Origin: Lewinellaceae bacterium
Lineage (GTDB): Bacteria; Bacteroidota; Bacteroidia; Chitinophagales; Saprospiraceae
Length of the DNA stretch: 64,000 bases
Assembly (NCBI GenBank): GCA_020636215.1
Contig: JACJYG010000006.1
Location: forward strand, 248,001-312,000
Direction: 5' to 3'
Shown here: piece by piece, positions 36,778 to 46,418 of the stretch
How positions within the stretch are numbered: position 1 is the first letter of the stretch
How the letters are laid out: each line of letters opens with the position of its first letter
The notes under the pieces: model-generated
The model's input: only the letters and a program-made list of their open reading frames with translations
Told to the model about the DNA's origin: nothing
Databases searched by the model: none
Translations under genes and position numbers: made by a program

Positions 36778-36873
36778 AAAACCATAAACCAAGAACCATA
36801 AACCAGGAACCATAAACCAGGAACCATAAACCAGGAACCATAAACCAGGAACCATAAACCAGGAACCATAAAC
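36778..36873. repeat. 15-bp tandem array
   Basis: About six copies of ACCATAAACCAGGAA, the first with one substitution. It lies about 100 bp before the regulator gene at 36974. Confidence 0.95.
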
Positions 36874-36973
36874 CTTCTAAGGGCCCTGCCGACTGCACAA
36901 TTCCTGCCTTTTTTTTAGTTTTACCCAGCTATTTCCCGGGAAACGGCTTTCCCACTGCTTACGCCCTGATCGC

Positions 36974-39736
36974 ATGAAGCAACTAATTTGGCTTATTCTA
37001 GGCTGGATACCCATTGGGCTGGGCGCTGCCGAGGCGCCCCGGGTGCTCAATTTCCAGCCTTCCACTTACCAGGCGCAAAGCCAGAACTGGATGGCGGCAC
37101 AGGCGCCTAATGGCTTCCTTTACTTCGCCAATTCGGCCGGCCTGCTGGAATACGATGGCGTGCGCTGGACGCTCTATCCATTGCCGGAGGGCCAGATCGT
37201 TCGTTCGGTGGCCTGCGATGCGTCGGGGCGCATTTTTACTGGTGGTTTTGCAGAGTTCGGTTACTGGGAGCGCGATACGAACGGGCAGTTGGTATATCAA
37301 TCCCTAAGCCAGGCCCTCGATAGCGAAAGGGTAGGGCAGGAGGAGATTTGGCATATTTTTCTTGTCGGAGAGCAGGCTTTTTTTCAATCTTTTTCCGCCA
37401 TATATCAACATCAGGGTGGGAAGGTAGAGCCCCTACAGCCCCCCGGCAACATCATGTACCTGCGGCAGGTTAATGGCCGTATCCTTTTGCCGGTCATTGG
37501 GCAGGGGCTTTTTGAGATGATGCCCGACGGGCAGTTTGTCTTCCTGGAAGGCAGCGGCTTTCTGGCGGAAATGACGGTTATGGACCTGCTGCCGTATGAG
37601 CGGGGCATTTTGGTTTGCACCAACCGAAACGGCTTATTCACCTATCAGGATGGGCGATTTGCCCCCTGGCGCAACCCCCTGAACGAAAGCCTCAAATCCC
37701 TGCAGCTCAACAAGGCCTGCCGCCTGGCTAATGGCGGCCTGGCCTTCGGAACCATCCTCGATGGCGTTTATATCCTGGATGCCGCCGGGCGGCTGTCGTT
37801 TCACCTAAATAAAGAAAACGGCCTTCAGGATAATACCGTTTTGGCCCTTTGCGAAGGCCGGGACGGCAACCTCTGGGTAGGGCTCGACAAGGGTATCAGC
37901 CTGATCGTAGTCAGTGAAGCGCTCACTTATTTCAACGACAGAAGCGGGCAAGTTGGATCCGTCTATACAGCCGTGTTGTATGAGGGGCGCCTCTATATCG
38001 GCACCAATCATGGCGTTTTTGCCAAACCCTGGCCCTCGCGCCCCCTACAGGAATTTCAACTCATTGATGGGACACAAGGCCAGGCCTGGGAATTGAATGT
38101 TTTTGACGGCCAGTTGCTCTGTGGGCATAATGACGGAACCTTCCTGATCCAAGGCCTTCGCGCCCGGAAGATATCCGATGTCACCGGAGGATGGATAACC
38201 ATTGCTGTTCCCGGACAGCCGGGAAAGCTGTTGCAAGGCACTTATACTGGCTTCATCGTGCTGGACAAAGGGAAGGCCGGCGACTGGAAGTTCAGCCACC
38301 GGCTGGAAGGGTTCAGCGCCCCGGTCAAGAAGATCGTATGTGATGGCCAGGGAGTGCTTTGGGCCGCTAACCCATACCGGGGCTTAAACCGGATGGAACT
38401 GGATGAAACCTTAACCAAAGTATCGGAGGTTCGTTCTTTGACCAAAGCCGATGGGCTACCTTCCGAATTTGGCATCGAATTGCAGGAAACAAACGGGCAA
38501 CTGCTCATCCGCTCGGGCTATCAGTTCTTTACCTGGGATGTAAGCCGGCAGCAATTGAGCCGCCTCGATAGCCTTTTCGGGCTGCCGATTCCTAAAGAAC
38601 ACGGTAAGCCCATCGCTGGAAGTAAAGGAGAATTTTTTTGGGCCTTTCCTGGCCAGGTGTTGTGGTTCCGAAGCGATTCAGTGGCCGCTGCGCTGCCGTT
38701 GACAATGATCTCTGATAATGAAGTCGTCATATTGTTGGATGAAAACACTTATCTTTTTTGCCTGGAAGACGGCTATGCCCTCCTGGACCGCCGCGCCCGG
38801 CCCCTGAGCCCGGTGCAAGGTAGCCCACTGCTGACCCGGGTGGAAGTGCTCGGCAGAGAACCGTCGCTGGCAAGGTTGGATGAGCGGCTGGTATTACCGC
38901 CGGGCCGCAAGGCGGTGGTTCGCTTTCAATACACTTTCCCCCAGTATACTCGCATTGGCCAATTCCGCTCTCAACTACAGGGGTTTACTGATGGCTGGTC
39001 GAATTGGGAAACGGACGCTGCCCGGGAATTCACGAACCTTCCGCCAGGCAACTACAAATTTTTGGTGCAATCCAACCTCTCACCGGCTATCACAACCTAC
39101 TACCTTACCGTCCGGGCCCATTGGTACCAATCCCGCTGGATGTGGCTACTCTACCTGTTGCTGGTGGTTGGGGGCTTTGCCGCCTGGGAGCGCCTCAGCC
39201 AGTATCGGCTCACCCGGCAACGCCGAAGCCTGGAGCTCCAACGCGAACGGGAACTGCACCAGCAGCGCATCCAGGCCCGCAATGAGCAATTGCAAGCTGA
39301 TATTCTCAATAAAAGCCGGGAGTTGACCAACTCTACCGCCAGCCTCATCCGCAAGAATGAGATCCTCCTGCAGATTAAGGAGGAACTGCAATCCCTTCGG
39401 GCCAAAGCCGGGGATAAAAGCCTGGCCCGCTATTTCAACAGCCTCACCCGCCTGATCGACGACCACATCTCCAGCGAACATGATTGGGAAGTGTTCGAAT
39501 CCAATTTCAATCAGGTGCACGATGCTTTTTTCAAAAAACTAATGGCCGAATTTTCCGACCTCACCCCCGGCGACCTCCGCCTGGCCGCCTACCTGAAGAT
39601 GAACCTCTCTTCCAAGGAAATAGCTCCGCTTCTCAATATTTCAGTACGCGGGGTGGAAAACAAGCGCTACCGCCTGCGCAAAAAAATGGGCCTGCCGGCT
39701 GATGCGAATTTGACGGAAATTATGATGGGGTACTAG
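36974..39736 (+). CDS. Membrane-bound triple-Y / LuxR-type sensor-regulator
   Basis: 920 residues. A signal peptide (1-19) leads into a periplasmic propeller-like sensor of about 600 residues (repeats such as RDGNLWVGLDKGISLI and LYIGTNHGVFA), then a triple-tyrosine Y_Y_Y domain (LQGFTDGWSNWE ... NLPPGNYKFLVQS). One membrane segment (WMWLLYLLLVVGGFAAW, near 718-735) and a long coiled coil follow. The C-terminus is a LuxR-type helix-turn-helix (LTPGDLRLAAYLKMNLSSKE, ISVRGVENKRYRLRKKM). There is no kinase domain, so it may signal by direct DNA binding from the membrane. It precedes the glucan locus and is its likely regulator. Confidence 0.85.
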   Translation: MKQLIWLILGWIPIGLGAAEAPRVLNFQPSTYQAQSQNWMAAQAPNGFLYFANSAGLLEYDGVRWTLYPLPEGQIVRSVACDASGRIFTGGFAEFGYWERDTNGQLVYQSLSQALDSERVGQEEIWHIFLVGEQAFFQSFSAIYQHQGGKVEPLQPPGNIMYLRQVNGRILLPVIGQGLFEMMPDGQFVFLEGSGFLAEMTVMDLLPYERGILVCTNRNGLFTYQDGRFAPWRNPLNESLKSLQLNKACRLANGGLAFGTILDGVYILDAAGRLSFHLNKENGLQDNTVLALCEGRDGNLWVGLDKGISLIVVSEALTYFNDRSGQVGSVYTAVLYEGRLYIGTNHGVFAKPWPSRPLQEFQLIDGTQGQAWELNVFDGQLLCGHNDGTFLIQGLRARKISDVTGGWITIAVPGQPGKLLQGTYTGFIVLDKGKAGDWKFSHRLEGFSAPVKKIVCDGQGVLWAANPYRGLNRMELDETLTKVSEVRSLTKADGLPSEFGIELQETNGQLLIRSGYQFFTWDVSRQQLSRLDSLFGLPIPKEHGKPIAGSKGEFFWAFPGQVLWFRSDSVAAALPLTMISDNEVVILLDENTYLFCLEDGYALLDRRARPLSPVQGSPLLTRVEVLGREPSLARLDERLVLPPGRKAVVRFQYTFPQYTRIGQFRSQLQGFTDGWSNWETDAAREFTNLPPGNYKFLVQSNLSPAITTYYLTVRAHWYQSRWMWLLYLLLVVGGFAAWERLSQYRLTRQRRSLELQRERELHQQRIQARNEQLQADILNKSRELTNSTASLIRKNEILLQIKEELQSLRAKAGDKSLARYFNSLTRLIDDHISSEHDWEVFESNFNQVHDAFFKKLMAEFSDLTPGDLRLAAYLKMNLSSKEIAPLLNISVRGVENKRYRLRKKMGLPADANLTEIMMGY

Positions 39737-39749
39737 GGGGATGCGGAGA

Positions 39750-39783
39750 GGGGGGTGAAAAGTTGAGAAGTTGAAAGGGTGAT
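39750..39783. repeat. GTTGA-type repeat, left arm
   Basis: GGGGGTGAAAAGTTGAG, AAGTTGAAAGGGTGAT: short imperfect repeats. They share the 14-mer GGGTGAAAAGTTGA with the reverse complement of 40365-40403 and so form inverted arms around the four-helix-bundle gene. Confidence 0.85.
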
Positions 39784-39885
39784 ATCCCTGATAAGCCCCG
39801 CCCTAAAGCCTATGCAAGTGGAGTAGTGGAGTCGTTGAAGAGCTTAACCTGGACTTGTAGCCAAACGGCGCCTCTACGCTCCCTG

Positions 39886-40254
39886 TTATCCACTTATTTG
39901 GGATCTCCTAAGGCCATTCAATAACCTGGAAACCTCATATATAGTTTGTCGGAGATTGGTATAGCGTTCTTTTGAAATATAACCCAGCTCATAGGAAATT
40001 ATCAGGTGGTTTAAAAGTTCCATCAAAGTACTAAATGACATGGTTGAGTAGTGGGCTTTATCCTTATTTGTAATCCTCGCAGAACCTTCAGCCAGGTGCG
40101 ACGGCACACCAACGGCACATCGTCGCATTTGAGTGACTAAGCCAAATTTTTCATCACTTGGAAATCCTTGAGTAATTCCATAAACTGTTTTAGTAAGTTG
40201 TAAAGCCTTCTTCCAAGCTTCAAGCCGTTCAAAAGAAAATTGATATACTTCCAT
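39886..40254 (-). CDS. Four-helix-bundle protein (S23 family), second copy
   Basis: 122 residues from ATG 40254 (MEVYQFSFERLEAWKKALQL); an ATG eight codons upstream is possible but follows a poly-T run. Family signature: FERLEAWKKALQLTKTVYGI, FPSDEKFGLVTQMRRCAVGV, LAEGSARITNKDKAHY and the C-terminal helix. It is closer to the classical rRNA-IVS type than the copy at 33030. Function unknown. It interrupts the space between the glucan regulator and the first glucanase gene on the opposite strand, and lies between inverted short repeats. Confidence 0.9.
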   Translation of the reverse strand: MEVYQFSFERLEAWKKALQLTKTVYGITQGFPSDEKFGLVTQMRRCAVGVPSHLAEGSARITNKDKAHYSTMSFSTLMELLNHLIISYELGYISKERYTNLRQTIYEVSRLLNGLRRSQISG

Positions 40255-40595
40255 GTTTTTTTTTTCACTATTTAGCATTTATTATGGTTCTAACAAAACC
40301 GCTTTTCTCAAATTTACCCGAATTTGCCCATCACTTCTCACATTTACCCATTTTACCAGGCCACATCAACTTTTCACCCTATCAACTTTTCAACTCTCCC
40401 CAGCCTCCTCCCCGAATGACTTTTATCATTGGCGTAGTAATAGTGAGGTCGTATATTATACAATACCCTTTTTTAAAACCTAATATTGTAGAACACCAGA
40501 GCCAATGTGCTAAGTAATTATTCTGAATTAGGCGCCTTTGGACGGTGAATTATTTTTTGAGAGCGATTTTTATACCAAAACAGAAAAAGAGCTGA
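40255..40595. other. Intergenic stretch before the glucan operon
   Basis: Poly-T leader of the four-helix-bundle gene, then simple words (ATTTACCC, ATTTGCCC, CACTTCTCAC), the right repeat arm at 40365-40403, and about 190 bp that must hold the promoter of the GH144 gene. No confident TAnnTTTG site was found there. Confidence 0.5.
40365..40403. repeat. TCAAC-type repeat, right arm
   Basis: TCAACTTTTCACCC, TATCAACTTTTCAACTCTCC: the reverse complement of the left arm at 39750-39783, sharing TCAACTTTTCACCC. Confidence 0.85.
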
Positions 40596-43013
40596 ATGAG
40601 GTTATTTTTACTTTTAGGAGCAGTATGCGCCCTGTCTTTTGGCGCCGCTGCTCAAACCGTATTCTTCTATCAGGACAGCAACAATCCGGGCTATTACGAT
40701 ACCGGGCTGGCTTTTCCCACGAGCCCCAGCTTCCTGGAGCAGGCCGGGCCGTCAGGGGACAAAATACCGGTGGAATATGACATCCCCCCTTATGAAGGCA
40801 ACAATAGCCTGCGCATCCGCTGGCAGTCTCAGAGTGGTGGGGATTGGTCCGCATTGGTCATTGCTCCTGGCTTTCCCTTCCAGAATATTACCAATACAGA
40901 TACGCTATCTTTTTGGGCCTATGCGCCGGAAGCAATTGCTGCCGGCGACTGGCCCCTGATCTTTATGGAAGGAGCGCCCGGCGCTACGAAATCACGGAAA
41001 TACGCCCTGGGCCCCTACGCCGGAGATCTTCCGGCCGGGCAGTGGAAGCAGGTGAAGATACCGCTGAGCCTCTTTTTCGATGACCCCAACCAGTCCAACA
41101 TCAACTTCAGCCAAACCAAAGCCATCATCTTCGGGCAGGATGCCGCCGATGGGGTGGAGCATACTCTGCTGATCGATGAGGTCAAAACCTATAACGGCTC
41201 CATGTCCGCGGATCCTGTAGCTGCGCCGGAGGGCCTGACAGCGGCCGGTTACGATAGCCATGTAGAACTGAACTGGACGGCGGGCTCCGAGCCTCAATTG
41301 GCGGGCTACCGCATTTACCGTTCGACGGATAATGGGCAAAGTTTCCAGCCGCTGCGCTACCTGAGTGGCGTCAATAGCCGGTTCATCGATTTTGTGCGCC
41401 CTCTCGGGGCCAATCTTAACTTGCAGTACCGGATCGCCGCGCTCAATACCACCGGCCAGGAATCCCCTCTATCCAACACAGCTGTTACCAGCACTTTCGA
41501 TATGACAGACGATCAGCTGCTGGACATGGTGCAACAATACACTTTCCGGTATTTCTGGGATTTTGCCCACCCTGTCTCGGGGCTGATCCGTGAGCGCAAT
41601 ACTTCTGGAGATGTCGTCACTATGGGCGGTACCGGTTTTGGCGTGATGGCCATTCTGGTTGGCATCGAGCGGGGCTTCATTACCCGGCAGCAGGGCATGG
41701 AAAGAATACAACAGATGGCGGCTTTCCTGGGCAATGCCGACCGCTTCCATGGGGCTTTTCCCCACTGGATGAATGGCGCAACCGGCCAGGTGCACCCATT
41801 CAGTACGCAAGATGATGGCGGCGACATTGTAGAGACGGCCTTCCTTTTTGAGGGCCTGCTCACCGCCCGGGAATATTTTAACCTGGATACGCCAGAGGAA
41901 GCTGCCCTGCGCGAGCAAATCACCCAATTATGGGAGGCGGTGGAGTGGAACTGGTACCGCAAACAAAACCAGAATGTCATCTTCTGGCACTGGTCGCCCA
42001 ACTACAACTACGCCATCAACCTGCCGGTGCGGGGGTGGAATGAAACCATGATGGTATACCTGCTGGCTATCGCATCGCCCACCGAAGGCGTGCCGGCCGG
42101 CCTGTACCATAGCGGTTGGGCGGGCGGAAACTATGCCAGCGGCTTGTCCTATTATGGTTTCCAGTTGCCGGTAGGCACTGGCCTGGGCGGCCCCCTGTTT
42201 TTTACCCAATACTCCTTCCTGGGCTTTGACCCCCGTGATAAGCGCGACCAATACGCCAACTATTTCATTCAGGGCAGAAACCAATCGCTGATCAACCGGG
42301 CTTACTGCATCAGCAACCCGCTGGGCCATGAAGGCTATAATGAGTTTGTATGGGGACTGACCGCCAGCGACGACCCACTGGTCGGCTACCTGGCCCACGA
42401 ACCTCAGGTGAGCCGGGATAACGGCACTATGGCGCCCACCGGCGCGCTTTCGGCTATGCCTTACACTCCGACGCAATCTATCGCTACCCTGAAATATTAC
42501 TACCGCCAACTCGGCCATCGGCTCTGGGGGCCCATGGGCTTCTACGACGCCTTCCACCTGGGCCTGGACTGGTACGCCGATTCCTACCTGGCTATTGACC
42601 AGGGCCCGATCATCTGTATGATCGAAAACTACCGCACACAATTGCTCTGGAACCATTTCATGGCTAATCCGGAGATACAAGATGCGCTCGACGCTATTGG
42701 TTTCGTGCCGGATACAACGGTGGTTGCAACCGAAACGCCGTCGCTCAGCTCGGGCATCGATCTGAGTGCTTATCCGAACCCGGCGCAGGACAAGCTGATG
42801 ATGGAATTGGCTGTAGCCAAGAATACAGGCCTGAGCGCTACCTTGCTGGATAGCAAAGGAAACCTGGTAATCCAACTGATCGATGGGCGGCACTTTGCTC
42901 CCGGAAACTACACCGTACCGATTGATACCCGCCGTTTATCCAATGGCGTCTACTTCCTGCAAGTTCGAACCGAACAAACGGCCTTAACCCGCCGGATAAT
43001 GATCCTGAAATGA
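40596..43013 (+). CDS. Secreted GH144 glucanase with binding domain, FN3 and T9SS sorting domain
   Basis: 805 residues: signal peptide (1-19, ending GAAAQ), an N-terminal beta-sandwich carbohydrate-binding-like domain (about 22-205), an FN3 domain (about 210-300, LNWTAGSEPQLAGYRIYRST), then a GH144/glucoamylase-like (alpha/alpha)6 domain (about 310-705). Landmarks are QQYTFRYFWDFAHPVSGLIR, TAFLFEGLLTAREYF, GLTASDDPL and YLAIDQGPIICMIENYR. Family GH144 includes endo-beta-1,2-glucanases. The last 80 residues are a T9SS sorting domain (LSAYPNPAQDKL ... GVYFLQV), so the enzyme should be at the cell surface or released. Inferred substrate: beta-1,2-glucan. First structural gene of the locus. Confidence 0.88.
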   Translation: MRLFLLLGAVCALSFGAAAQTVFFYQDSNNPGYYDTGLAFPTSPSFLEQAGPSGDKIPVEYDIPPYEGNNSLRIRWQSQSGGDWSALVIAPGFPFQNITNTDTLSFWAYAPEAIAAGDWPLIFMEGAPGATKSRKYALGPYAGDLPAGQWKQVKIPLSLFFDDPNQSNINFSQTKAIIFGQDAADGVEHTLLIDEVKTYNGSMSADPVAAPEGLTAAGYDSHVELNWTAGSEPQLAGYRIYRSTDNGQSFQPLRYLSGVNSRFIDFVRPLGANLNLQYRIAALNTTGQESPLSNTAVTSTFDMTDDQLLDMVQQYTFRYFWDFAHPVSGLIRERNTSGDVVTMGGTGFGVMAILVGIERGFITRQQGMERIQQMAAFLGNADRFHGAFPHWMNGATGQVHPFSTQDDGGDIVETAFLFEGLLTAREYFNLDTPEEAALREQITQLWEAVEWNWYRKQNQNVIFWHWSPNYNYAINLPVRGWNETMMVYLLAIASPTEGVPAGLYHSGWAGGNYASGLSYYGFQLPVGTGLGGPLFFTQYSFLGFDPRDKRDQYANYFIQGRNQSLINRAYCISNPLGHEGYNEFVWGLTASDDPLVGYLAHEPQVSRDNGTMAPTGALSAMPYTPTQSIATLKYYYRQLGHRLWGPMGFYDAFHLGLDWYADSYLAIDQGPIICMIENYRTQLLWNHFMANPEIQDALDAIGFVPDTTVVATETPSLSSGIDLSAYPNPAQDKLMMELAVAKNTGLSATLLDSKGNLVIQLIDGRHFAPGNYTVPIDTRRLSNGVYFLQVRTEQTALTRRIMILK

Positions 43014-43040
43014 ATTTTATAACATCAAAACATTAGCCTT

Positions 43041-46000
43041 ATGAAACGATATTTGCTTACGCTGTTTACCCTGGCCGTTTTCGCCCTCTTCTCCTACGGG
43101 CAGACGGTCTATGAAGATTTTGAGGGCGGCGCCGCCGCCATCAGCTGGGAAGGCCTCAACGGCACCTTCAATGGGGTAATCGCCAACCCCGATGCTTCGG
43201 GCATCAATACCAGTGGTTTTGTGGGTTCCTATACCAACAACCCCGATTTTGATTTCTGTTTTGCATTGGGTACGTTGGCCGCTCCGGCAGACCTGTCGGA
43301 GTACAATGTTTTCAAGGTAAAGGTCTGGTCGCCCATTGCGCCCATCCAAATGCTCCTCAAGTTTGAAGGCGGTGGCAATGCCGTAGAGCAGTACCGCGAC
43401 ATCAACGTGGCCAACCAATGGGTGGAATTGACCTTCGACCTCAGTGGCGGCGCTGCTTATACAGGACTTAACAAGGTGCTGGTGAGCTTCAACCCCTTCG
43501 TATTGGGTAGCACGGAGACCTTCTACTTTGACGATATCCGCACCGTGGAAGGCGTGGAATGTTATGAGACCTTTGAAGGGGGAAATGCATTGCCCTGGGA
43601 TGCTGTTAATGGAGAGTTTGTAGGGCCGGTGGCCAACCCGGCTCCCAACATCGTCAACAGCTCGGCAGAGTGTGGCCGGTATGTCAAAGCTGGCGATACG
43701 GGCTATAGCCTCCTGCTGGCGGAGAGCACCACGCCCTTCGACCTGAGTGTTTTCAACCAGTACAAAGTTCAGGTATACGCGACGGCGCCAACTCAGGTGT
43801 TGCTAAAACTGGAAGGCCCGGGCCCGGACTTTGAGGTAACCAAAAATATTGCCGTTACCGATGCCTGGCAAGAATATACTTTTGACCTCTCGGCTGCGGC
43901 TGAAGCTACCGACTTGAACAAGATGATCCTCTTCTTCGACCCTGGCGTAGAAACAAGCCAGGATACCTACTATTTCGACAACATCTGCGCCATGCCTAAG
44001 GGCGCCTGCGCCAACGTTGAGCCGAACCCGGATATGATTGACGATTTTGAATGCAACCGAAACGCCACCTACCTCAATGGCTGGGACAGCCTTTCGGTGA
44101 TCGACAACCCTGACCCCGGGGTAGTCAACCCTTCTGCTAAAGTCGGCCAATATATCGACCCTCTCGGCGAACCCTATGGCGCCTTGGTAATCGACTACCA
44201 GAACCCCATCGACCTGAGCGTCAAAAACCAGCTCAAGGTCAAGATATGGTCGCCTAAGATCTGCCAGATCCTCTTTAAACTGGAAGGCGGCGCCTCCAAC
44301 GCCTTTGAAATGGGAATGGATGTGCCGGTGGCCAACGAATGGGTGGAGTACGAAGTTGACTTCAGCAGTCAGGCCCTGGCCAGCCACAAGAAGATCGTCT
44401 TCTTCTTTAATGCCGGACAGGATGGCCAACCGGGTGACATCTATTATATCGATGACATCCAACTGGTGGAACAACAGGATATCACCATCGAAGACTTCGA
44501 GAATGGCGCTTTCCTTCCCTGGGCGCCGCTTGATGACAACACCGTTCAGCACGGTACCTTCCAGGTAGTGGCTAACCCTGCCCCCGGTGGTGTTAATGAT
44601 TCCCCGAATGTCGGCAAATACACCAAAGGCACTTCGCCGTTCTCTACGGTTGCTGCCGTAGCGCCTGGGTTTATTGACATTTCCACCCGCCCGCAGTTTA
44701 ACCTCGACGTATGGGCGCCGGTAGGAGCTACTTCTGTTACCATGCAGCTCGAAAGTGTTTCACAGGGTAACAAAGAAGTTAATCGCGAGTTCCAGAGCCC
44801 TGGCTCCTGGGAGACAGTATCTTTCGACTTCTCTGATTATCAAGGCATCACCGACTGGGTGGCCCTAAAGCTGATCTTCAACCCCGGCACGGCCGAGGCC
44901 GGCGCAATGTTCTTCTTCGACAACCTCATCCAGGGCTTCTCTACCGTAGATCCCTGTGAAGGCGTGGCGGCTATTACCAACATCATCGACGACTTCGAAT
45001 GCCAGCGCAACAACGATTATGGCGCCGGCGCCGGACAACTGGAGGTGGTGAACAACCCCGATGTGACGACGGCCAACAGTTCCACCAAGGTGGGCCTGTA
45101 CCGCGACCCGGCCGGCGCACCCTGGGAGGCGCTTTGCGCACTATTCCCCGATGGCATCGATCTATCCGTATACAACCAGCTGAGCATTCAGGTCAATGCC
45201 CCGGCAGCCGTACCGGTATTGTTGAAACTGGAAGGTGGCACCAGCCCGGTCAGTGAGGTCTTTATAGATATCACGACGCCTGGCGAATGGGAAACCCTGA
45301 CCGCTGACTTCTCCTCTCAGGTGGGGATGGACTTTACGCGCGCCTGTTTCTTCTTCAACGCCGGTGTTGAACCACCTACGGAAGACATTTACTACATCGA
45401 CAACCTGCAGTTTGCCCATGCGCCTTACACGGACTGCCTGATGAGCTTCGACGACCCGGCTTTCACCTCTACTGAATGGCGGTACTTCCCCAACGATGAT
45501 TCCGGCGATTTCGAACTGGTTGACAACCCTGCCCCCGACGGCGTCAACCCCAGCGCCAAAGTGGGCAAGGCTGTGGAAAAAGCCAGTGGCGCGCAACCCT
45601 GGCAGGGCATGTACACCGACCTGTTCGCACCCATCCGCTTCAGCGACAACAAGCTGGTCAAAATGATGGTCTGGTCGCCTCAGGTGGCTACCATTACGAT
45701 GAAGCTCGAGAACCCGGCCAACCCCAATGCGCCCGCTTCTTCCGGCGACAATACCGTGCCGAATACAGTAGCCAACCAGTGGGAACAATTGACCTGGGAC
45801 TTCTCCGCTTCCCCCAACCCGATTCCGGACGATGGCGAATACCGCCGGATTACTTTGATCTGGGATATCAACAACCTGCCGGCCAACGACGTCGTCTACT
45901 ACTTCGACAATATCCAATTGGATGGCCCGGGCTGTATGCTGACCGGTTTGTTCGAAACGCCGCAGGTGGAGCCGTTGAGCATTATGCCCAACCCGGTAAC

Positions 46001-46205
46001 GGACCTGCTGACGGTAGACAACCTCGGCCAGGTGTCCCGTCTGGAGATATACAACCTGTATGGCCAGCGCATGGCCAGCATCTGGGTTGGTAATGACGGC
46101 GCGGCCTACCTGAACGTTAGCCAGTTGCCCAAAGGTATGTACCTCCTCGCCGGGTATTCCCGCGATGGCGTGCTGCGGGCAAATGCGCGCTTTATGAAGC
46201 AATAA
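43041..46205 (+). CDS. Surface protein with six repeated glycan-binding-like domains and T9SS sorting domain
   Basis: 1054 residues. After a signal peptide (1-20) come six repeats of about 155 residues. Each opens with a DFE motif (YEDFEGG, YETFEGG, IDDFECN, IEDFENG, IDDFECQ, MSFDDP), has an NP-P--VN-S-KVG core, and closes with a strand like TYYFDNI. Each looks like a beta-sandwich carbohydrate-binding module. The C-terminus is a T9SS sorting domain (LSIMPNPVTDLLTVDN ... GMYLLAGYS). No catalytic domain is seen. Placed 27 bp after the GH144 gene, it probably holds the glucan at the surface. The function is inferred from layout, not from a named family. Confidence 0.82.
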   Translation: MKRYLLTLFTLAVFALFSYGQTVYEDFEGGAAAISWEGLNGTFNGVIANPDASGINTSGFVGSYTNNPDFDFCFALGTLAAPADLSEYNVFKVKVWSPIAPIQMLLKFEGGGNAVEQYRDINVANQWVELTFDLSGGAAYTGLNKVLVSFNPFVLGSTETFYFDDIRTVEGVECYETFEGGNALPWDAVNGEFVGPVANPAPNIVNSSAECGRYVKAGDTGYSLLLAESTTPFDLSVFNQYKVQVYATAPTQVLLKLEGPGPDFEVTKNIAVTDAWQEYTFDLSAAAEATDLNKMILFFDPGVETSQDTYYFDNICAMPKGACANVEPNPDMIDDFECNRNATYLNGWDSLSVIDNPDPGVVNPSAKVGQYIDPLGEPYGALVIDYQNPIDLSVKNQLKVKIWSPKICQILFKLEGGASNAFEMGMDVPVANEWVEYEVDFSSQALASHKKIVFFFNAGQDGQPGDIYYIDDIQLVEQQDITIEDFENGAFLPWAPLDDNTVQHGTFQVVANPAPGGVNDSPNVGKYTKGTSPFSTVAAVAPGFIDISTRPQFNLDVWAPVGATSVTMQLESVSQGNKEVNREFQSPGSWETVSFDFSDYQGITDWVALKLIFNPGTAEAGAMFFFDNLIQGFSTVDPCEGVAAITNIIDDFECQRNNDYGAGAGQLEVVNNPDVTTANSSTKVGLYRDPAGAPWEALCALFPDGIDLSVYNQLSIQVNAPAAVPVLLKLEGGTSPVSEVFIDITTPGEWETLTADFSSQVGMDFTRACFFFNAGVEPPTEDIYYIDNLQFAHAPYTDCLMSFDDPAFTSTEWRYFPNDDSGDFELVDNPAPDGVNPSAKVGKAVEKASGAQPWQGMYTDLFAPIRFSDNKLVKMMVWSPQVATITMKLENPANPNAPASSGDNTVPNTVANQWEQLTWDFSASPNPIPDDGEYRRITLIWDINNLPANDVVYYFDNIQLDGPGCMLTGLFETPQVEPLSIMPNPVTDLLTVDNLGQVSRLEIYNLYGQRMASIWVGNDGAAYLNVSQLPKGMYLLAGYSRDGVLRANARFMKQ

Positions 46206-46236
46206 CAGGGCTTTATTGATTTCGAATCGATCCTGT

Positions 46237-46400
46237 TGATACTCCTTGTTGGCCCTTCTGGGGCCAACAAGGATACTTCGGCCTAAGAAGGGCCGTGGAT
46301 ACTAGGCTGAAGATTGAAAGCCTATCCATAGCATCTATAGAATCCACAGAATCTATAGTATCTACAAGATCGGTAGTATCTAAAGTATCTGCAAGATCCA
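46237..46400. repeat. Hairpin and 9-bp repeats between operon genes
   Basis: CCTTGTTGGCCC (46244-46255) pairs with GGGCCAACAAGG (46261-46272) and is flanked by GATACT words. A GGCC-rich hairpin follows. From 46323 come nine-base units such as TCTATAGAA, TCTATAGTA, TCTACAAGA, TCTAAAGTA and TCTGCAAGA. It may dampen transcription between the surface protein and the next GH144 gene. Confidence 0.8.
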
Positions 46401-46418
46401 TCAAATTCCTCCCAACCG

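Larger units (their letters stand above)
35846..36973. other. 1.1-kb non-coding region of nested repeats
   Basis: No gene is supported. It contains a perfect 29-bp direct repeat (36041-36069 and 36693-36721, starting TTTACCCGGCTCG). A perfect 14-bp inverted repeat (TCATCCCGAATTTT at 36075-36088, complement at 36376-36389) and a 27-bp inverted repeat with two mismatches (36386-36412 and 36665-36691) are nested between them. Several GATACT-linked hairpins and a 15-bp tandem array follow. The long minus-strand ORF here reads through the 15-bp array and is not a gene. Confidence 0.8.

Noticed and set aside
36294..36869. Minus-strand ORF with repeated WFMVPGLWFLVYGS
   Set aside because: It begins in the 15-bp tandem array and then runs through non-coding hairpins and repeats; there is no recognisable protein.
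33030..40254. Diversity-generating retroelement, because Avd is a relative of the four-helix-bundle proteins
   Set aside because: No reverse transcriptase and no template/variable repeat pair are seen in the window.
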